Origin: an uncultured Clostridia bacterium
Lineage (GTDB): Bacteria > Bacillota > Clostridia > TANB77 > CAG-508
DNA length: 47,659 bases
Assembly (NCBI GenBank): GCA_944388755.1
Contig: CALXJY010000010.1
Coordinates: 1 to 47,659, forward strand
Direction of reading: 5' to 3'
A program made the translations under genes and the position numbers. Below the pieces are notes generated by a model. It was given only the letters and a program-made list of their open reading frames with translations. It made no database searches and was not told where the DNA came from. Positions 17,359 through 25,249 of this stretch are shown piece after piece; position 1 is the first letter of the stretch; each line of letters opens with the position of its first letter.

Positions 17359-17593
17359 GGGGTGTTATTATTATTTTAAAATTTGTGTCTTTTTGATATT
17401 TTTTTACTATATTTTCTGAAAAACTTGCTAAATAGTTTGGTATACATATTGTTGTATAGTTTTGCTGTTTTAGTTCTTCTATTTTGCTATCTATTTGATT
17501 TGGATTATCTATTTCAAATATATCCATTCCTAACCCTTTTGGTATTTTATACATGTCTTTATCTTTCTTTTGTTTTACAAATGATATTTTCAT
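17342..17593 (-). CDS. Small protein, V-ATPase subunit F-like
   Basis: This 83-residue soluble protein has the stretch 'IEELKQQNYTTICIPNYLASFSENIVKKY ... FKIIITPQ'. It resembles the alternating beta/alpha pattern of the V/A-type ATPase subunit F family, where a hydrophobic strand is followed by an amphipathic helix. No other V-ATPase genes are nearby, so an ATPase role is not supported by context. It has a good ribosome-binding site (GTGAGG), lies 43 bases after metK and ends at a strong terminator, so it is probably co-transcribed with metK. The family assignment is weak. Confidence 0.55.
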   Translation of the reverse strand: MKISFVKQKKDKDMYKIPKGLGMDIFEIDNPNQIDSKIEELKQQNYTTICIPNYLASFSENIVKKYQKDTNFKIIITPQKIIK

Positions 17594-17636
17594 AACCTCA
17601 CCATTTTTATTATGTTCTTCTTGTTTATTTTTATAC

Positions 17637-18782
17637 TTACATTTTTATTATTTTTTCCCATGGAAGGTCAGGCTTTCCGAAATGTCCATAATTTGTTGTT
17701 TTTCTGTATATTGGTCTTTGTAACTCTAAATAATTTATTATGCCTCTTGGTGTTAAATCAAATTTTTTGTTTATTTTTTCTATGATTTCTTCTTCAGGTA
17801 TTGTATTTGTTCCAAATGTATTTATATATATAGAAATTGGTTTTGCTACTCCTATTGCATATGATAATTGTATCTCACATCTTTTTGCTAATTTGTTTGC
17901 TACTATGTTTTTTGCTATATGTCTTGCCATATATGAGGCTGATCTGTCTACTTTTGTTGGATCTTTTCCTGAAAATGCTCCTCCTCCATGTCTACTATAT
18001 CCTCCATATGTATCTACTATTATTTTTCTACCAGTTAAACCACTGTCTCCCATTGGTCCTCCTATTACAAACCTTCCTGTTGGATTTATGTAGTATTTTG
18101 TTTGAGCATCTAGTAGTTCTTTTGGTATTACTTTATCTATTACTTTTTCATGTATGTCTTTTCTCAGGCTTTGTAAGTCTATTTTTTCATTGTGTTGTGT
18201 AGATACAACTATTGTATGTATTCTTTTTGGTTTTTCATTTTCATATTCTACTGTTACTTGAGTCTTTCCATCTGGTCTTAAATAATTTAATATTTGCTCT
18301 TTTCTTACTGTTGTTAGCCTTTTAGCTAGCTTATGTGCTATAGATATTGGTAGTGGCATTAATTCTTCTGTTTCATCACATGCATATCCAAACATTATGC
18401 CTTGATCTCCTGCTCCTTCTGATATGATATTTTCTCCTTTTTTTGTTTCTAATGATTTGTCCACTCCTTGTGCAATATCTGTGGATTGTTTTGATATATT
18501 TGTTATTATTTTGCATGTTCTATAGTCTATTTCTGTTTTACTATTATCATATCCTATTTCTTTTATTGCTTGTCTTACTATTTTTTCAATGTTTATTTCT
18601 TCTGCTATAGATGTTATTTCTCCTGTTATAAATATTTCTCCTTTTCCTGCTACTGTTTCACATGCTATTCTAGCATTTGGATCTTTTTCTAAATATGCAT
18701 CTAATATACTATCTGATATATAATCACATAATTTATCTGGATGTCCTTCTGTTACACTTTCTGATGTGAATAAATTTTTCAT
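17637..18782 (-). CDS. metK: S-adenosylmethionine synthetase
   Basis: MetK joins methionine and ATP to make S-adenosylmethionine, the methyl donor for the RNA methyltransferases elsewhere in this window. The 381-residue protein starts '[21 protein letters not shown]', the family's ATP-binding segment. It also contains '[16 protein letters not shown]' and '[21 protein letters not shown]', both signature motifs, and has the usual length. A consensus promoter at 18822-18850 drives it with a leader of only ~35 bases. That leaves no room for the SAM riboswitch often found before metK. The terminator of spo0A lies directly upstream. Confidence 0.97.
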   Translation of the reverse strand: MKNLFTSESVTEGHPDKLCDYISDSILDAYLEKDPNARIACETVAGKGEIFITGEITSIAEEINIEKIVRQAIKEIGYDNSKTEIDYRTCKIITNISKQSTDIAQGVDKSLETKKGENIISEGAGDQGIMFGYACDETEELMPLPISIAHKLAKRLTTVRKEQILNYLRPDGKTQVTVEYENEKPKRIHTIVVSTQHNEKIDLQSLRKDIHEKVIDKVIPKELLDAQTKYYINPTGRFVIGGPMGDSGLTGRKIIVDTYGGYSRHGGGAFSGKDPTKVDRSASYMARHIAKNIVANKLAKRCEIQLSYAIGVAKPISIYINTFGTNTIPEEEIIEKINKKFDLTPRGIINYLELQRPIYRKTTNYGHFGKPDLPWEKIIKM

Positions 18783-18821
18783 TTTTTCCCTGCCTTCCTT
18801 TTTTTCTATTTTTGTTTTTAT

Positions 18822-18850
18822 ATTATATTTTATTTGGAAATTATTGTCAA
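18822..18850 (-). promoter_or_regulatory. metK promoter
   Basis: On the minus strand a perfect -35 TTGACA (18845-18850) and a perfect -10 TATAAT (18822-18827) are separated by 17 bases. Transcription would start near 18815, about 33 bases before the ATG. It lies immediately downstream of the spo0A terminator, so metK is an independent unit. Confidence 0.8.
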
Positions 18851-18858
18851 TATAAAAT

Positions 18859-18899
18859 CCCTCTTTATATTCATTATATTATAACAAACATAAAGAGGG
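18859..18899 (-). terminator. spo0A terminator
   Basis: A 10-bp stem (CCCTCTTTAT ... ATAAAGAGGG) with an AT-rich 21-base loop is followed by ATTTTATATT on the minus strand. It lies 64 bases after the stop of spo0A and before the metK promoter. Reading from the plus strand it has no T-run, so it acts for spo0A. Confidence 0.7.
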
Positions 18900-18962
18900 A
18901 ATATCTTGTATTTTTTATTTTATTGATTTAAAAGTATTTGTTGCAATATTTTCAATCATATC

Positions 18963-19781
18963 TTATGCACTTTTTAGTTCTAGTCGTAGCTTATCAGCTA
19001 TCATTGCTATAAATTCTGAGTTTGTTGGTTTTCCTTTTGCTGCTGAAATTGTATATCCAAATATATTTTCAACTACTTCTTGTTGTCCTCTTCCCCATGC
19101 TACTTCTATAGCATGACGTATTGCACGTTCTACACGAGATGGTGTAGTATTATATTTTACTGCAATTTTTGGGTATAAACTTTTTGTTATTTGATTTATA
19201 ACATCAATATCATTTACTACCATAATTATGGCTTCTCTTAAATATTGGTATCCTTTTATATGTGCAGGTACTCCTACTTCATGTATTACATTTGTTACTA
19301 ATGCTTCTAAGCTTTGTTTTTCTTTTTTCCTTTCTTCAGGTATACTTATGTATTTATTTTTGTTTTCTCTTGCAATTACATTATTTTCGTTTTGTGTTGG
19401 AACATAGTTTTTTATTTGTCTTATTCTGTTTATTAATATTTCTATATCAAATGGCTTTACTACATAATATTCTGCCCCTAATGATATTGCTCTTTGTGTA
19501 ATTTTGTCTTGTCCTACTGCTGATAACATTATACATGTGGGCTTTTTACTAGTATTTAGTTTTGCTAATTTTTCTAGCACTCCTATTCCATCTAAGTGTG
19601 GCATTATTATATCTATTAAAGCTATATCTGGTATTGTATTTGATATCATATCTACCGCTTCTAATCCATCTTTAGCAATTCCTATAACCTCCATATCTTC
19701 TTGCTTTTCTAAATATTTAGCAAGAGTTTGGCTAAAATCTTGGTTGTCATCTGCAATTAACACCGTAATTTTTTCTTTCAT
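18963..19781 (-). CDS. spo0A: Sporulation master regulator Spo0A
   Basis: This 272-residue response regulator has a receiver domain (about 1-120) with the acidic pair Asp11-Asp12, the phospho-acceptor Asp57 (ALIDIIMP) and the conserved Lys near 109. After a linker comes the Spo0A-specific DNA-binding domain (about 155-270), with the recognition region '[21 protein letters not shown]' and the terminal '[19 protein letters not shown]'. Phosphorylated Spo0A binds 0A boxes and commits the cell to sporulation. The gene stands between yigZ and metK with a strong ribosome-binding site (AGGAGG). The spoIVB gene that often precedes it is absent here. Confidence 0.97.
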   Translation of the reverse strand: MKEKITVLIADDNQDFSQTLAKYLEKQEDMEVIGIAKDGLEAVDMISNTIPDIALIDIIMPHLDGIGVLEKLAKLNTSKKPTCIMLSAVGQDKITQRAISLGAEYYVVKPFDIEILINRIRQIKNYVPTQNENNVIARENKNKYISIPEERKKEKQSLEALVTNVIHEVGVPAHIKGYQYLREAIIMVVNDIDVINQITKSLYPKIAVKYNTTPSRVERAIRHAIEVAWGRGQQEVVENIFGYTISAAKGKPTNSEFIAMIADKLRLELKSA

Positions 19782-19891
19782 TCTTTTCCTCCTAAATCTT
19801 TTTCTGTGGTATTCACATTATGGATTATATATTGTATTTTATAGGATTGCAAGAATATTTACATTTTTTTCCATTTATTTTTATGAAATTG

Positions 19892-20530
19892 TCATTTTAT
19901 TATACTTTTCTCTATATATGTTTTATCAAATTCTTTTAAATTCTTGATTTTTATATTTTTTATTTCAAAATCTGATATTAATTTTTCTTTTGTTTTTTCT
20001 TCTAATGTTATATTACATACAATATTTTCTTCATATTTAACATTTTGTATATTTATCTCATTTATTTTGCAATAATATTTAAATTTTTCATATTCATTAT
20101 ATTCTAATATTGCTTCCATTTTTATTCCTAATATATTTCTTACTTTTATTGCTTTTTCTAATGCTTTTGTAGTGGCTTCTGAATATGCTCGAACTAAGCC
20201 TCCTGTTCCTAATAATATTCCTCCAAAATATCTTGTAACTACAACTAGAATATTACATAAATTATTTTTTTGCAAAATATTTAGTATTGGCTGACCAGCT
20301 GTTCCCTGTGGTTCTCCATCATCACTTGCTTTTTCTATTATTCCTTCATTTTCTTGAATTCTATAAGCTATACAATTATGTTTTGCATCATAATATTTCT
20401 TTTTTAGTTTCAAAATTTTTTCTTCTGCTTCATTTTTATTTTCAACTTTTATAATATTTGCAATAAACTTTGACTTTTTTTCAGTTATTTCTGCTTGAAC
20501 ATTTTCTTTTATAGTTACAAATTCACTCAT
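19892..20530 (-). CDS. YigZ/IMPACT family protein
   Basis: This 212-residue protein of the YigZ (UPF0029/IMPACT) family has the signature 'YDAKHNCIAYRI' followed by 'DDGEPQGTAGQPIL' and 'VVVTRYFGGILLGTGGLVRAYSEAT'. A small C-terminal beta-alpha domain (about 135-212) follows, as in bacterial members. The biochemical role is not settled; eukaryotic IMPACT regulates the kinase GCN2. I set the start at 20530 because AAAGGA lies 9 bases upstream of that ATG. Longer open sequence upstream runs into the flavoprotein gene. It is the last gene of a probable operon with that gene and the methionine gamma-lyase family gene. Confidence 0.9.
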   Translation of the reverse strand: MSEFVTIKENVQAEITEKKSKFIANIIKVENKNEAEEKILKLKKKYYDAKHNCIAYRIQENEGIIEKASDDGEPQGTAGQPILNILQKNNLCNILVVVTRYFGGILLGTGGLVRAYSEATTKALEKAIKVRNILGIKMEAILEYNEYEKFKYYCKINEINIQNVKYEENIVCNITLEEKTKEKLISDFEIKNIKIKNLKEFDKTYIEKSIIK

Positions 20531-20552
20531 TTTAAATTCCTTTCTTGTGTTA

Positions 20553-21813
20553 CTAATTTGTTTTGCCTGCCACAAAACCTGTCGAATATGCAATTTGTAA
20601 ATTAAATCCCCCTGTATATGCATCTACATCTATTATTTCTCCTGCGAAATACAAATTTTTTATTATTTTAGATTCCATTGTTTTAGGATTTATTTCTTTT
20701 ATATTTATTCCTCCACTTGTGATTATTGCTTCTTCAATTGGTCTAAAATCCTTAATTTGTATCTCAAATCCTTTTATTAATTCTATTATTTTATTTCTTT
20801 CAATTTTTGTTACATTGTTTATTTGTTTTTGTGGTTCTATTTTACTTATTCTTATAATTGTTGGAATTAACTTTTGAGGTAATAATTTATCTAAACCATT
20901 TTTAAATTGTTTATTTTTTTCTGCTCCAAAATCTCTTAAAATTCTTTCATCTAATTTTTCCTTTGTTAGTGCAGGTTTTAAGTCTATCTTTAATATTATT
21001 TTTTTATCTTTTAATAGATTATCTATGTTTTTGTATCTAACTAAATGTGCTGAACCACTTAAAATTGTTGGTCCTGAAACTCCAAAGTGTGTAAATATCA
21101 TTTCTCCAAAATCTTTATATATTGTTTTGTTTTTTGTTTTATCAATAAATTCTATTTGTACATTTCTCAGAGATAATCCCTGTAATTCTTTTTTTATGTC
21201 ATTTTCATATATTTCAAAAGGAACTAATGATGGTTTTATTTTTGTAATATTATGTCCTAATTCTTCTGCTATTTTGTATCCATCTCCTGTTGAACCTGTT
21301 AGTGGATAGCTTTTACCTCCTGTTGCTAATATTATTTTATCTGCTTTAATTGTTTGTTTATCTGTTTTTACTGCAATTGCTTTTTTAGTGTCACCTATAT
21401 TATCTACTATTATTTTTTCTACTTTTTCATTTAAATATATTTTTATATTTAGTTCTTTTAGTTTTTTTATAAAACAATTTAATACATCTATTGATTTATC
21501 TGTAACAGGGAAAATTCTATTTCCTCTTTCTTCTTTTACATCTAATCCTTGTTTTTTTAAAAATTCTATTATATCTTTATTTGTAAATTGTTTATATGAG
21601 CTGTATAAAAACATGCCATTTCCGTGGCGTATTTTTTATAAATTCTTCTATATCTAGTGATGATGTAATATTACATCTACCTTTTCCTGTTATCAATAAT
21701 TTTTTTCCTAGCATGTTCATTTTTTCTATTAATATTACTTCATTGTTATTTTGTTTGGCACTTATGGCTGACATCATCCCTGCTGGTCCTCCGCCTATTA
21801 CTACTACTTTCAT
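20553..21813 (-). CDS. HI0933/YtfP-type flavoprotein, +1 frameshift at CGG
   Basis: This FAD-dependent protein of the HI0933/BaiN family starts with the dinucleotide-binding motif VVIGGGPAGMM and 'GKKLLITGKGRCN'. It ends with 'AGEIIDVDAYTGGFNLQIAYSTG', a family hallmark. The coding sequence is split. The first part (21813-21624) reads to '...EEFIKNTP'. Then one base, the C of an in-frame CGG (21622-21624), must be skipped to continue 'GNGMFLYSSYKQFTNKD', as the family requires (usual PGNG-x-FLYSAF). Read this way the protein has 419 residues, the normal length, with no other defect. In frame zero it would stop after ~73 residues. It starts 8 bases after the preceding gene. The enzyme's substrate in this group is mostly unknown. 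Confidence 0.88.
21622..21624 (-). other. CGG +1 frameshift site in HI0933-type gene
   Basis: The codon context is ACG CCA CGG AAA in frame zero. The conserved protein needs ACG CCA (C) GGA AAT GGC, so the ribosome would read Pro, skip C and decode GGA as Gly. Frame zero would continue for ten codons and then meet a stop. I see no Shine-Dalgarno-like stimulator upstream. Confidence 0.8.
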
Positions 21814-21821
21814 GTACTTGG

Positions 21822-23069
21822 TTATCCTCCAATTCCTTCCATTGTTTCTATCGCTTTTATTACTCCATATTTTCCATATTCATATGTTAGTCCACCTTGC
21901 ATATATGCTATATATGGTTCTCTTATAGGGCCATCACAACTTAGTTCTATCGTTGACCCTTCTGTAAATGTTCCTGCTGCCATTATTATTTTATCCTCAT
22001 ATCCTCCCATGTCTCCTGGTTCAGGTGTTACATTACTATCTATTGGTGAACCTTTTTGAATTCCTTGGCAAAATTTTATTAGTTTTTCCGCTGAGCCTAG
22101 ATGTATTGTTTGTACTATATCTGCCCTTTTTTCATCATATTTTGGTTCTACTTTATATCCTAAATCTTCTAATATTTTACTTGCAAATATTACTGTTTTA
22201 ATACTACTTGCTACAACTTGTGGTGCAAAAAATAGTCCTTTTAATAGATTTGTGTTTTGCCCTAATGATGGTCCTATTTCTTTTCCTATTCCTGGTGCTG
22301 TTAGTCTTTCACTACATAATTTTATTAAATCTTTTTTTCCTACAATATATGCTCCTGATGTAGCTATTCCTGCTCCTAAATTTTTCATTAAAGATCCTAC
22401 TGCTATATCTGCTCCTACTTCTATTGGTTCTTTTTCTTCTACAAATTCTCCATAACAATTGTCTACCATTATTATTACATTTTTATTTACTTCTCTTATC
22501 TTTTTTATAACATTTTCTATTTGATTTATATTTAAACTTTTTCTTGTTGAATATCCTCTTGACCTCTGTATTTCTACTAGTCTTATATCTTGTTTTTGTA
22601 ATCTTTCTTGAATTTTTTGTATATCGAATTCATTTTCTTTTAATTCTATTTGCTCATATTTTATTCCATATGATTTTAATGAACTTGGACTTGGATTGCT
22701 GTTTATTCCTATTACTGTTTGTAAAGTATCATATGGTGCTCCTGTAATACTTAGCATTGTATCATTTGGATGTAATAGTGCTGATAAACATATTGCTAAT
22801 GCATGTGTTCCTGATATAAACTGACTCCTTACTAAACTGTCTTCTGCTTTAAATATATCTGCATATATTTCTTCTATTTTGTTTCTTCCTGGTTCATCTA
22901 TTCCATATCCTGTAGAACTTTGCATATGCATTTCTTGTAAATTGTTTTTTTGGAATGCTTCTATTACTTTTATGCTATTTATTCCACATATTTCTTCTAC
23001 ATGTTTAAATTGAGGTTTTAATGTTTCTTCTGTTTTTTTTATTAAATTTTGCAATTCTTTTTTATTCAT
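21822..23069 (-). CDS. Methionine gamma-lyase family PLP protein
   Basis: This ~415-residue pyridoxal-phosphate enzyme belongs to the group annotated as methionine gamma-lyase family or 'aluminium resistance protein' (PF06838). Visible features are 'SSTGYGIDEPGRNKIEEIYA', 'RSQFISGTHALAICLSALL', the cofactor-binding 'VDNCYGEFVE' and the expected PLP lysine in 'GSLMKNLGAGIA'. Family members cleave C-S bonds, though the physiological substrate is uncertain. Two in-frame ATGs exist; I prefer 23069 because AGGAG lies 9 bases upstream, while the ATG at 23075 is only 3 bases away. It is the first gene of a three-gene unit with the flavoprotein and yigZ. Confidence 0.9.
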   Translation of the reverse strand: MNKKELQNLIKKTEETLKPQFKHVEEICGINSIKVIEAFQKNNLQEMHMQSSTGYGIDEPGRNKIEEIYADIFKAEDSLVRSQFISGTHALAICLSALLHPNDTMLSITGAPYDTLQTVIGINSNPSPSSLKSYGIKYEQIELKENEFDIQKIQERLQKQDIRLVEIQRSRGYSTRKSLNINQIENVIKKIREVNKNVIIMVDNCYGEFVEEKEPIEVGADIAVGSLMKNLGAGIATSGAYIVGKKDLIKLCSERLTAPGIGKEIGPSLGQNTNLLKGLFFAPQVVASSIKTVIFASKILEDLGYKVEPKYDEKRADIVQTIHLGSAEKLIKFCQGIQKGSPIDSNVTPEPGDMGGYEDKIIMAAGTFTEGSTIELSCDGPIREPYIAYMQGGLTYEYGKYGVIKAIETMEGIGG

Positions 23070-23212
23070 ATACATTATCTCCTTTTTTAATTTTCATATA
23101 ATATTTTACTATATTTATGTAATTTTTACAATATGGGGTTTATTTTTTTATGTAAATGGTGTATAATATATATTATAGCTAGTTGGCTATAATAAATATA
23201 AGGAGGATTCAT

Positions 23213-23902
23213 ATGAATCAAATTTGCTTTACACTCAAATCAAATTTTCCTGAATTAAAGTATTTATTTCCCATTTTAAATGGGATGGTAATTCAGGGAA
23301 ATCGGCCAGATGTTTCGCTGAAGCAAATTCCCTCTAGCAAGGGGTACTACCTGCGTATAAAAATGCGTAGATTTAAAAACTCTTGCATAAAAATTAAGAG
23401 GGATTTGGAATCTGTATCTGATGAAGTTTTTAAACAGGTTGCTCTCCTTTGTGATGACGACATTATTTATTTTGAATCAGATGCAGAAGGGAAAAACATA
23501 AAAATCCACGTTCTTAGTGATTTTATGAGCTTTCCTAAAATTGAAATGCCGGTGATTCCGGATTTGTCTTATGACTTTTCTTCTCCGCTTGCGTTTTATG
23601 GAGAAGTAAAATTAGCATCTAAATTTAGCCAACTCGAAAGCTTGGCTAAAATTTACAATTTGATGTTTTCTCAAGGATATTTTGTTTCCTTGAGGTTAAG
23701 AGGCCGGGCATTAGAAATTTTTGCAATTTCTAAACCTTGTGACCATCGTGCGTCACTAACAATTGGTTTTAATGTGGCATCATTTGATGAGACTCGAATA
23801 TCTACGTTTAACCAATTGTCAGCACGCGGTTTCGACCACGCGCTGTTTAAGGTTTACAATTTTGCAAATTCTGGCCCCTTGCTGGAGTTTAAGGCCGAAT
23901 GA
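23213..23902 (+). CDS. Orphan gene with atypical codon use, unknown function
   Basis: I do not recognise this 229-residue soluble protein. It has no signal peptide or membrane segment and reads as alternating strands and helices. Codon use differs from its neighbours: CTG, GCG, CGC, TCG and CCG are frequent. It holds the only two in-frame CGG codons in the window that act as ordinary Arg codons (23303-23305 in GNRPD; 23705-23707 in GRALE). Skipping C at the first would give a stop a few codons later. The start is fixed by AGGAGG upstream of the ATG at 23213. A TATAAT lies near 23162, and a bidirectional terminator follows at once. It is alone on the plus strand between two minus-strand operons. 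Together these features suggest recent transfer. Confidence 0.7.
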   Translation: MNQICFTLKSNFPELKYLFPILNGMVIQGNRPDVSLKQIPSSKGYYLRIKMRRFKNSCIKIKRDLESVSDEVFKQVALLCDDDIIYFESDAEGKNIKIHVLSDFMSFPKIEMPVIPDLSYDFSSPLAFYGEVKLASKFSQLESLAKIYNLMFSQGYFVSLRLRGRALEIFAISKPCDHRASLTIGFNVASFDETRISTFNQLSARGFDHALFKVYNFANSGPLLEFKAE

Positions 23903-23909
23903 GTGTAAA

Positions 23910-23942
23910 AAAGAAACCGTTGATTTTTTCAACGGTTTCTTT
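23910..23942. terminator. Bidirectional terminator
   Basis: A 14-bp hairpin (AAAGAAACCGTTGA ... TCAACGGTTTCTTT) lies between the converging orphan gene and rpsR. On the minus strand it is followed by TTTTTT, a strong terminator for the rpsF-ssb-rpsR operon. On the plus strand it is followed by CACTTTTA. Confidence 0.85.
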
Positions 23943-23958
23943 CACTTTTATATTTCTA

Positions 23959-24240
23959 CTAGTTCTGTGTATATGGCAATATGGCAATATGTCTAGCTCT
24001 TTTTATTGCTGTTGTAATATCTCTTTGATGTTTGCTACAAGCTCCTGTTGTTCTTCTAGGTAGTATTTTTCCTTTATCATTTATAAATTTCTTTAATTGT
24101 TCAGGATTTTTATAATCTAATACAAAGTTTTTATCACTACATAGTAAACAAACTTTTTTTCTTTGTTTTCTAAATTTTGGGTTGTAGTCATCATCATAGT
24201 TTTTATTATTATTTCTCTTGTTTTGTTTTTTATCTGACAT
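23959..24240 (-). CDS. rpsR: 30S ribosomal protein S18, zinc-ribbon form
   Basis: This 93-residue small-subunit protein binds as a heterodimer with S6. The core '[25 protein letters not shown]' and '[13 protein letters not shown]' are diagnostic. 'VCLLC' near residue 30 and 'CSKH' near 70 supply a C-x2-C ... C-x2-H set, so this is the zinc-binding (C+) form of S18. The N-terminus is a Lys/Asn-rich tail. It follows ssb by 26 bases, with GAGGGGG as the ribosome-binding site. The order rpsF-ssb-rpsR is the widely conserved one. Confidence 0.96.
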   Translation of the reverse strand: MSDKKQNKRNNNKNYDDDYNPKFRKQRKKVCLLCSDKNFVLDYKNPEQLKKFINDKGKILPRRTTGACSKHQRDITTAIKRARHIAILPYTQN

Positions 24241-24266
24241 TTTGTTTTCCCCCTCTCAGTATATAT

Positions 24267-24698
24267 TTAAAATGGTAAATCGTCTGTTGAAGATGTAACT
24301 TCAAAGTCTGACCCCATATTTCCTGGCATTGTTGATCCAAATGTGTTTTCAAATGCTGACCCATTTGAGTCTCCTTCTCTTTTTGAATCTGCAAAATATG
24401 CTTCTTCTGCAACTACTTCTGTTACATAATGTTTAACACCTTGGTCATCATCCCATGTCCTTGTTTGTATTCTTCCAATTATACCAACTTGTTGTCCTTT
24501 TTTAAAATATTTACTACAAAATTCTCCTAGTTTGCTCCATGCAACTATATTTATAAAATCTGCTTGTCTTTCTTCCCCTTGTCTTACAAATCTTCTATTT
24601 ACTGCTAAGCTGAAAGATGCAACTAGTGTATTATTTGTTTGTGTATATCTTACTTCTGGATCTCTTGTTAGTCTTCCCATTAATATTACTTTGTTCAT
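24267..24698 (-). CDS. ssb: Single-stranded DNA-binding protein
   Basis: SSB coats single-stranded DNA in replication and repair. The 143-residue protein begins 'MNKVILMGRLTRDPEVRYTQ', contains the OB-fold segment 'FINIVAWSKLGEFCSKYFKKG', and ends with the acidic tail DDLPF that docks partner proteins. The linker between OB-fold and tail is short, which explains its small size compared with ~170 residues in other Firmicutes. It is translated from AAAGGA upstream of the ATG, between rpsF and rpsR. Confidence 0.96.
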   Translation of the reverse strand: MNKVILMGRLTRDPEVRYTQTNNTLVASFSLAVNRRFVRQGEERQADFINIVAWSKLGEFCSKYFKKGQQVGIIGRIQTRTWDDDQGVKHYVTEVVAEEAYFADSKREGDSNGSAFENTFGSTMPGNMGSDFEVTSSTDDLPF

Positions 24699-24769
24699 TT
24701 TTTATCATTCCTTTCACAAGGCATGTATCTAATTTTTAAATTTAAATTGCCTCATTTTGCTTTAAATTC

Positions 24770-25054
24770 CTATTTTGTTGCATCTATAACTATGAATTTT
24801 AAAATTGAATCTGTTATTCTTAAAACTCTTTGGAATTCTGCTATTAAACTTGGTTCAGCTTCAAAATTGATTACAAAGTAATATGCTTCTTTATGTTTTT
24901 TTATGTCATATGCTAATCTTTTTTTACCTTGGTTTTCAAAAGATTCAACTTTTCCATTTCCATTTATTAATCCTGTAAATTTGTCTTCTAAAGCTTTTAG
25001 AGCTTCCTCATCTAAATTTGGATTAACAATGATAACACTTTCGTATTTTTTCAT
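24770..25054 (-). CDS. rpsF: 30S ribosomal protein S6
   Basis: This 94-residue small-subunit protein is the partner of S18. It starts 'MKKYESVIIVNPNLDEEAL', contains 'GKKRLAYDIKKHKEAYYFVINF' and ends 'RVLRITDSILKFIVIDA', all typical of S6, with the normal length. The ATG at 25054 has GGGAGG eight bases upstream. It is the first gene of the rpsF-ssb-rpsR operon. Confidence 0.96.
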   Translation of the reverse strand: MKKYESVIIVNPNLDEEALKALEDKFTGLINGNGKVESFENQGKKRLAYDIKKHKEAYYFVINFEAEPSLIAEFQRVLRITDSILKFIVIDATK

Positions 25055-25078
25055 TATTTCACCTCCCTTTGGATTATA

Positions 25079-25249
25079 GCTCACCTCTTTAAGTGAGCAG
25101 AGATTAAATCTTCTTTGTAATAATTTTACTTTGAAGATTTTTGTATTTCTAGAACTTTGTTTAGATTGTAATATCTGTTGTTTATTATTCTATTAATACT
25201 AATTTCTTTATGTATCTTGTTTTTTAGCATTGCTATTTTATCATGTTTT
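25079..25249 (-). promoter_or_regulatory. rpsF leader and promoter region
   Basis: The 195 bases between the Ca-type ATPase stop and rpsF hold no gene. A hairpin (GCTCAC ... GTGAGC, 25079-25098) lies just upstream of the ribosome-binding site. Many bacteria carry an S6:S18-binding leader here. I do not see its conserved CCG-containing loop, so only a structured leader can be claimed. No convincing -35/-10 pair was identified. Confidence 0.4.

Noticed and set aside
17342..17593. Part of a V-type ATPase operon
   Set aside because: Only a weak similarity to subunit F exists and no other V-ATPase genes are nearby.
25079..25249. S6:S18 autoregulatory leader
   Set aside because: A hairpin is present, but the conserved CCG-containing loop of the known motif is not seen, so the named element is not claimed.
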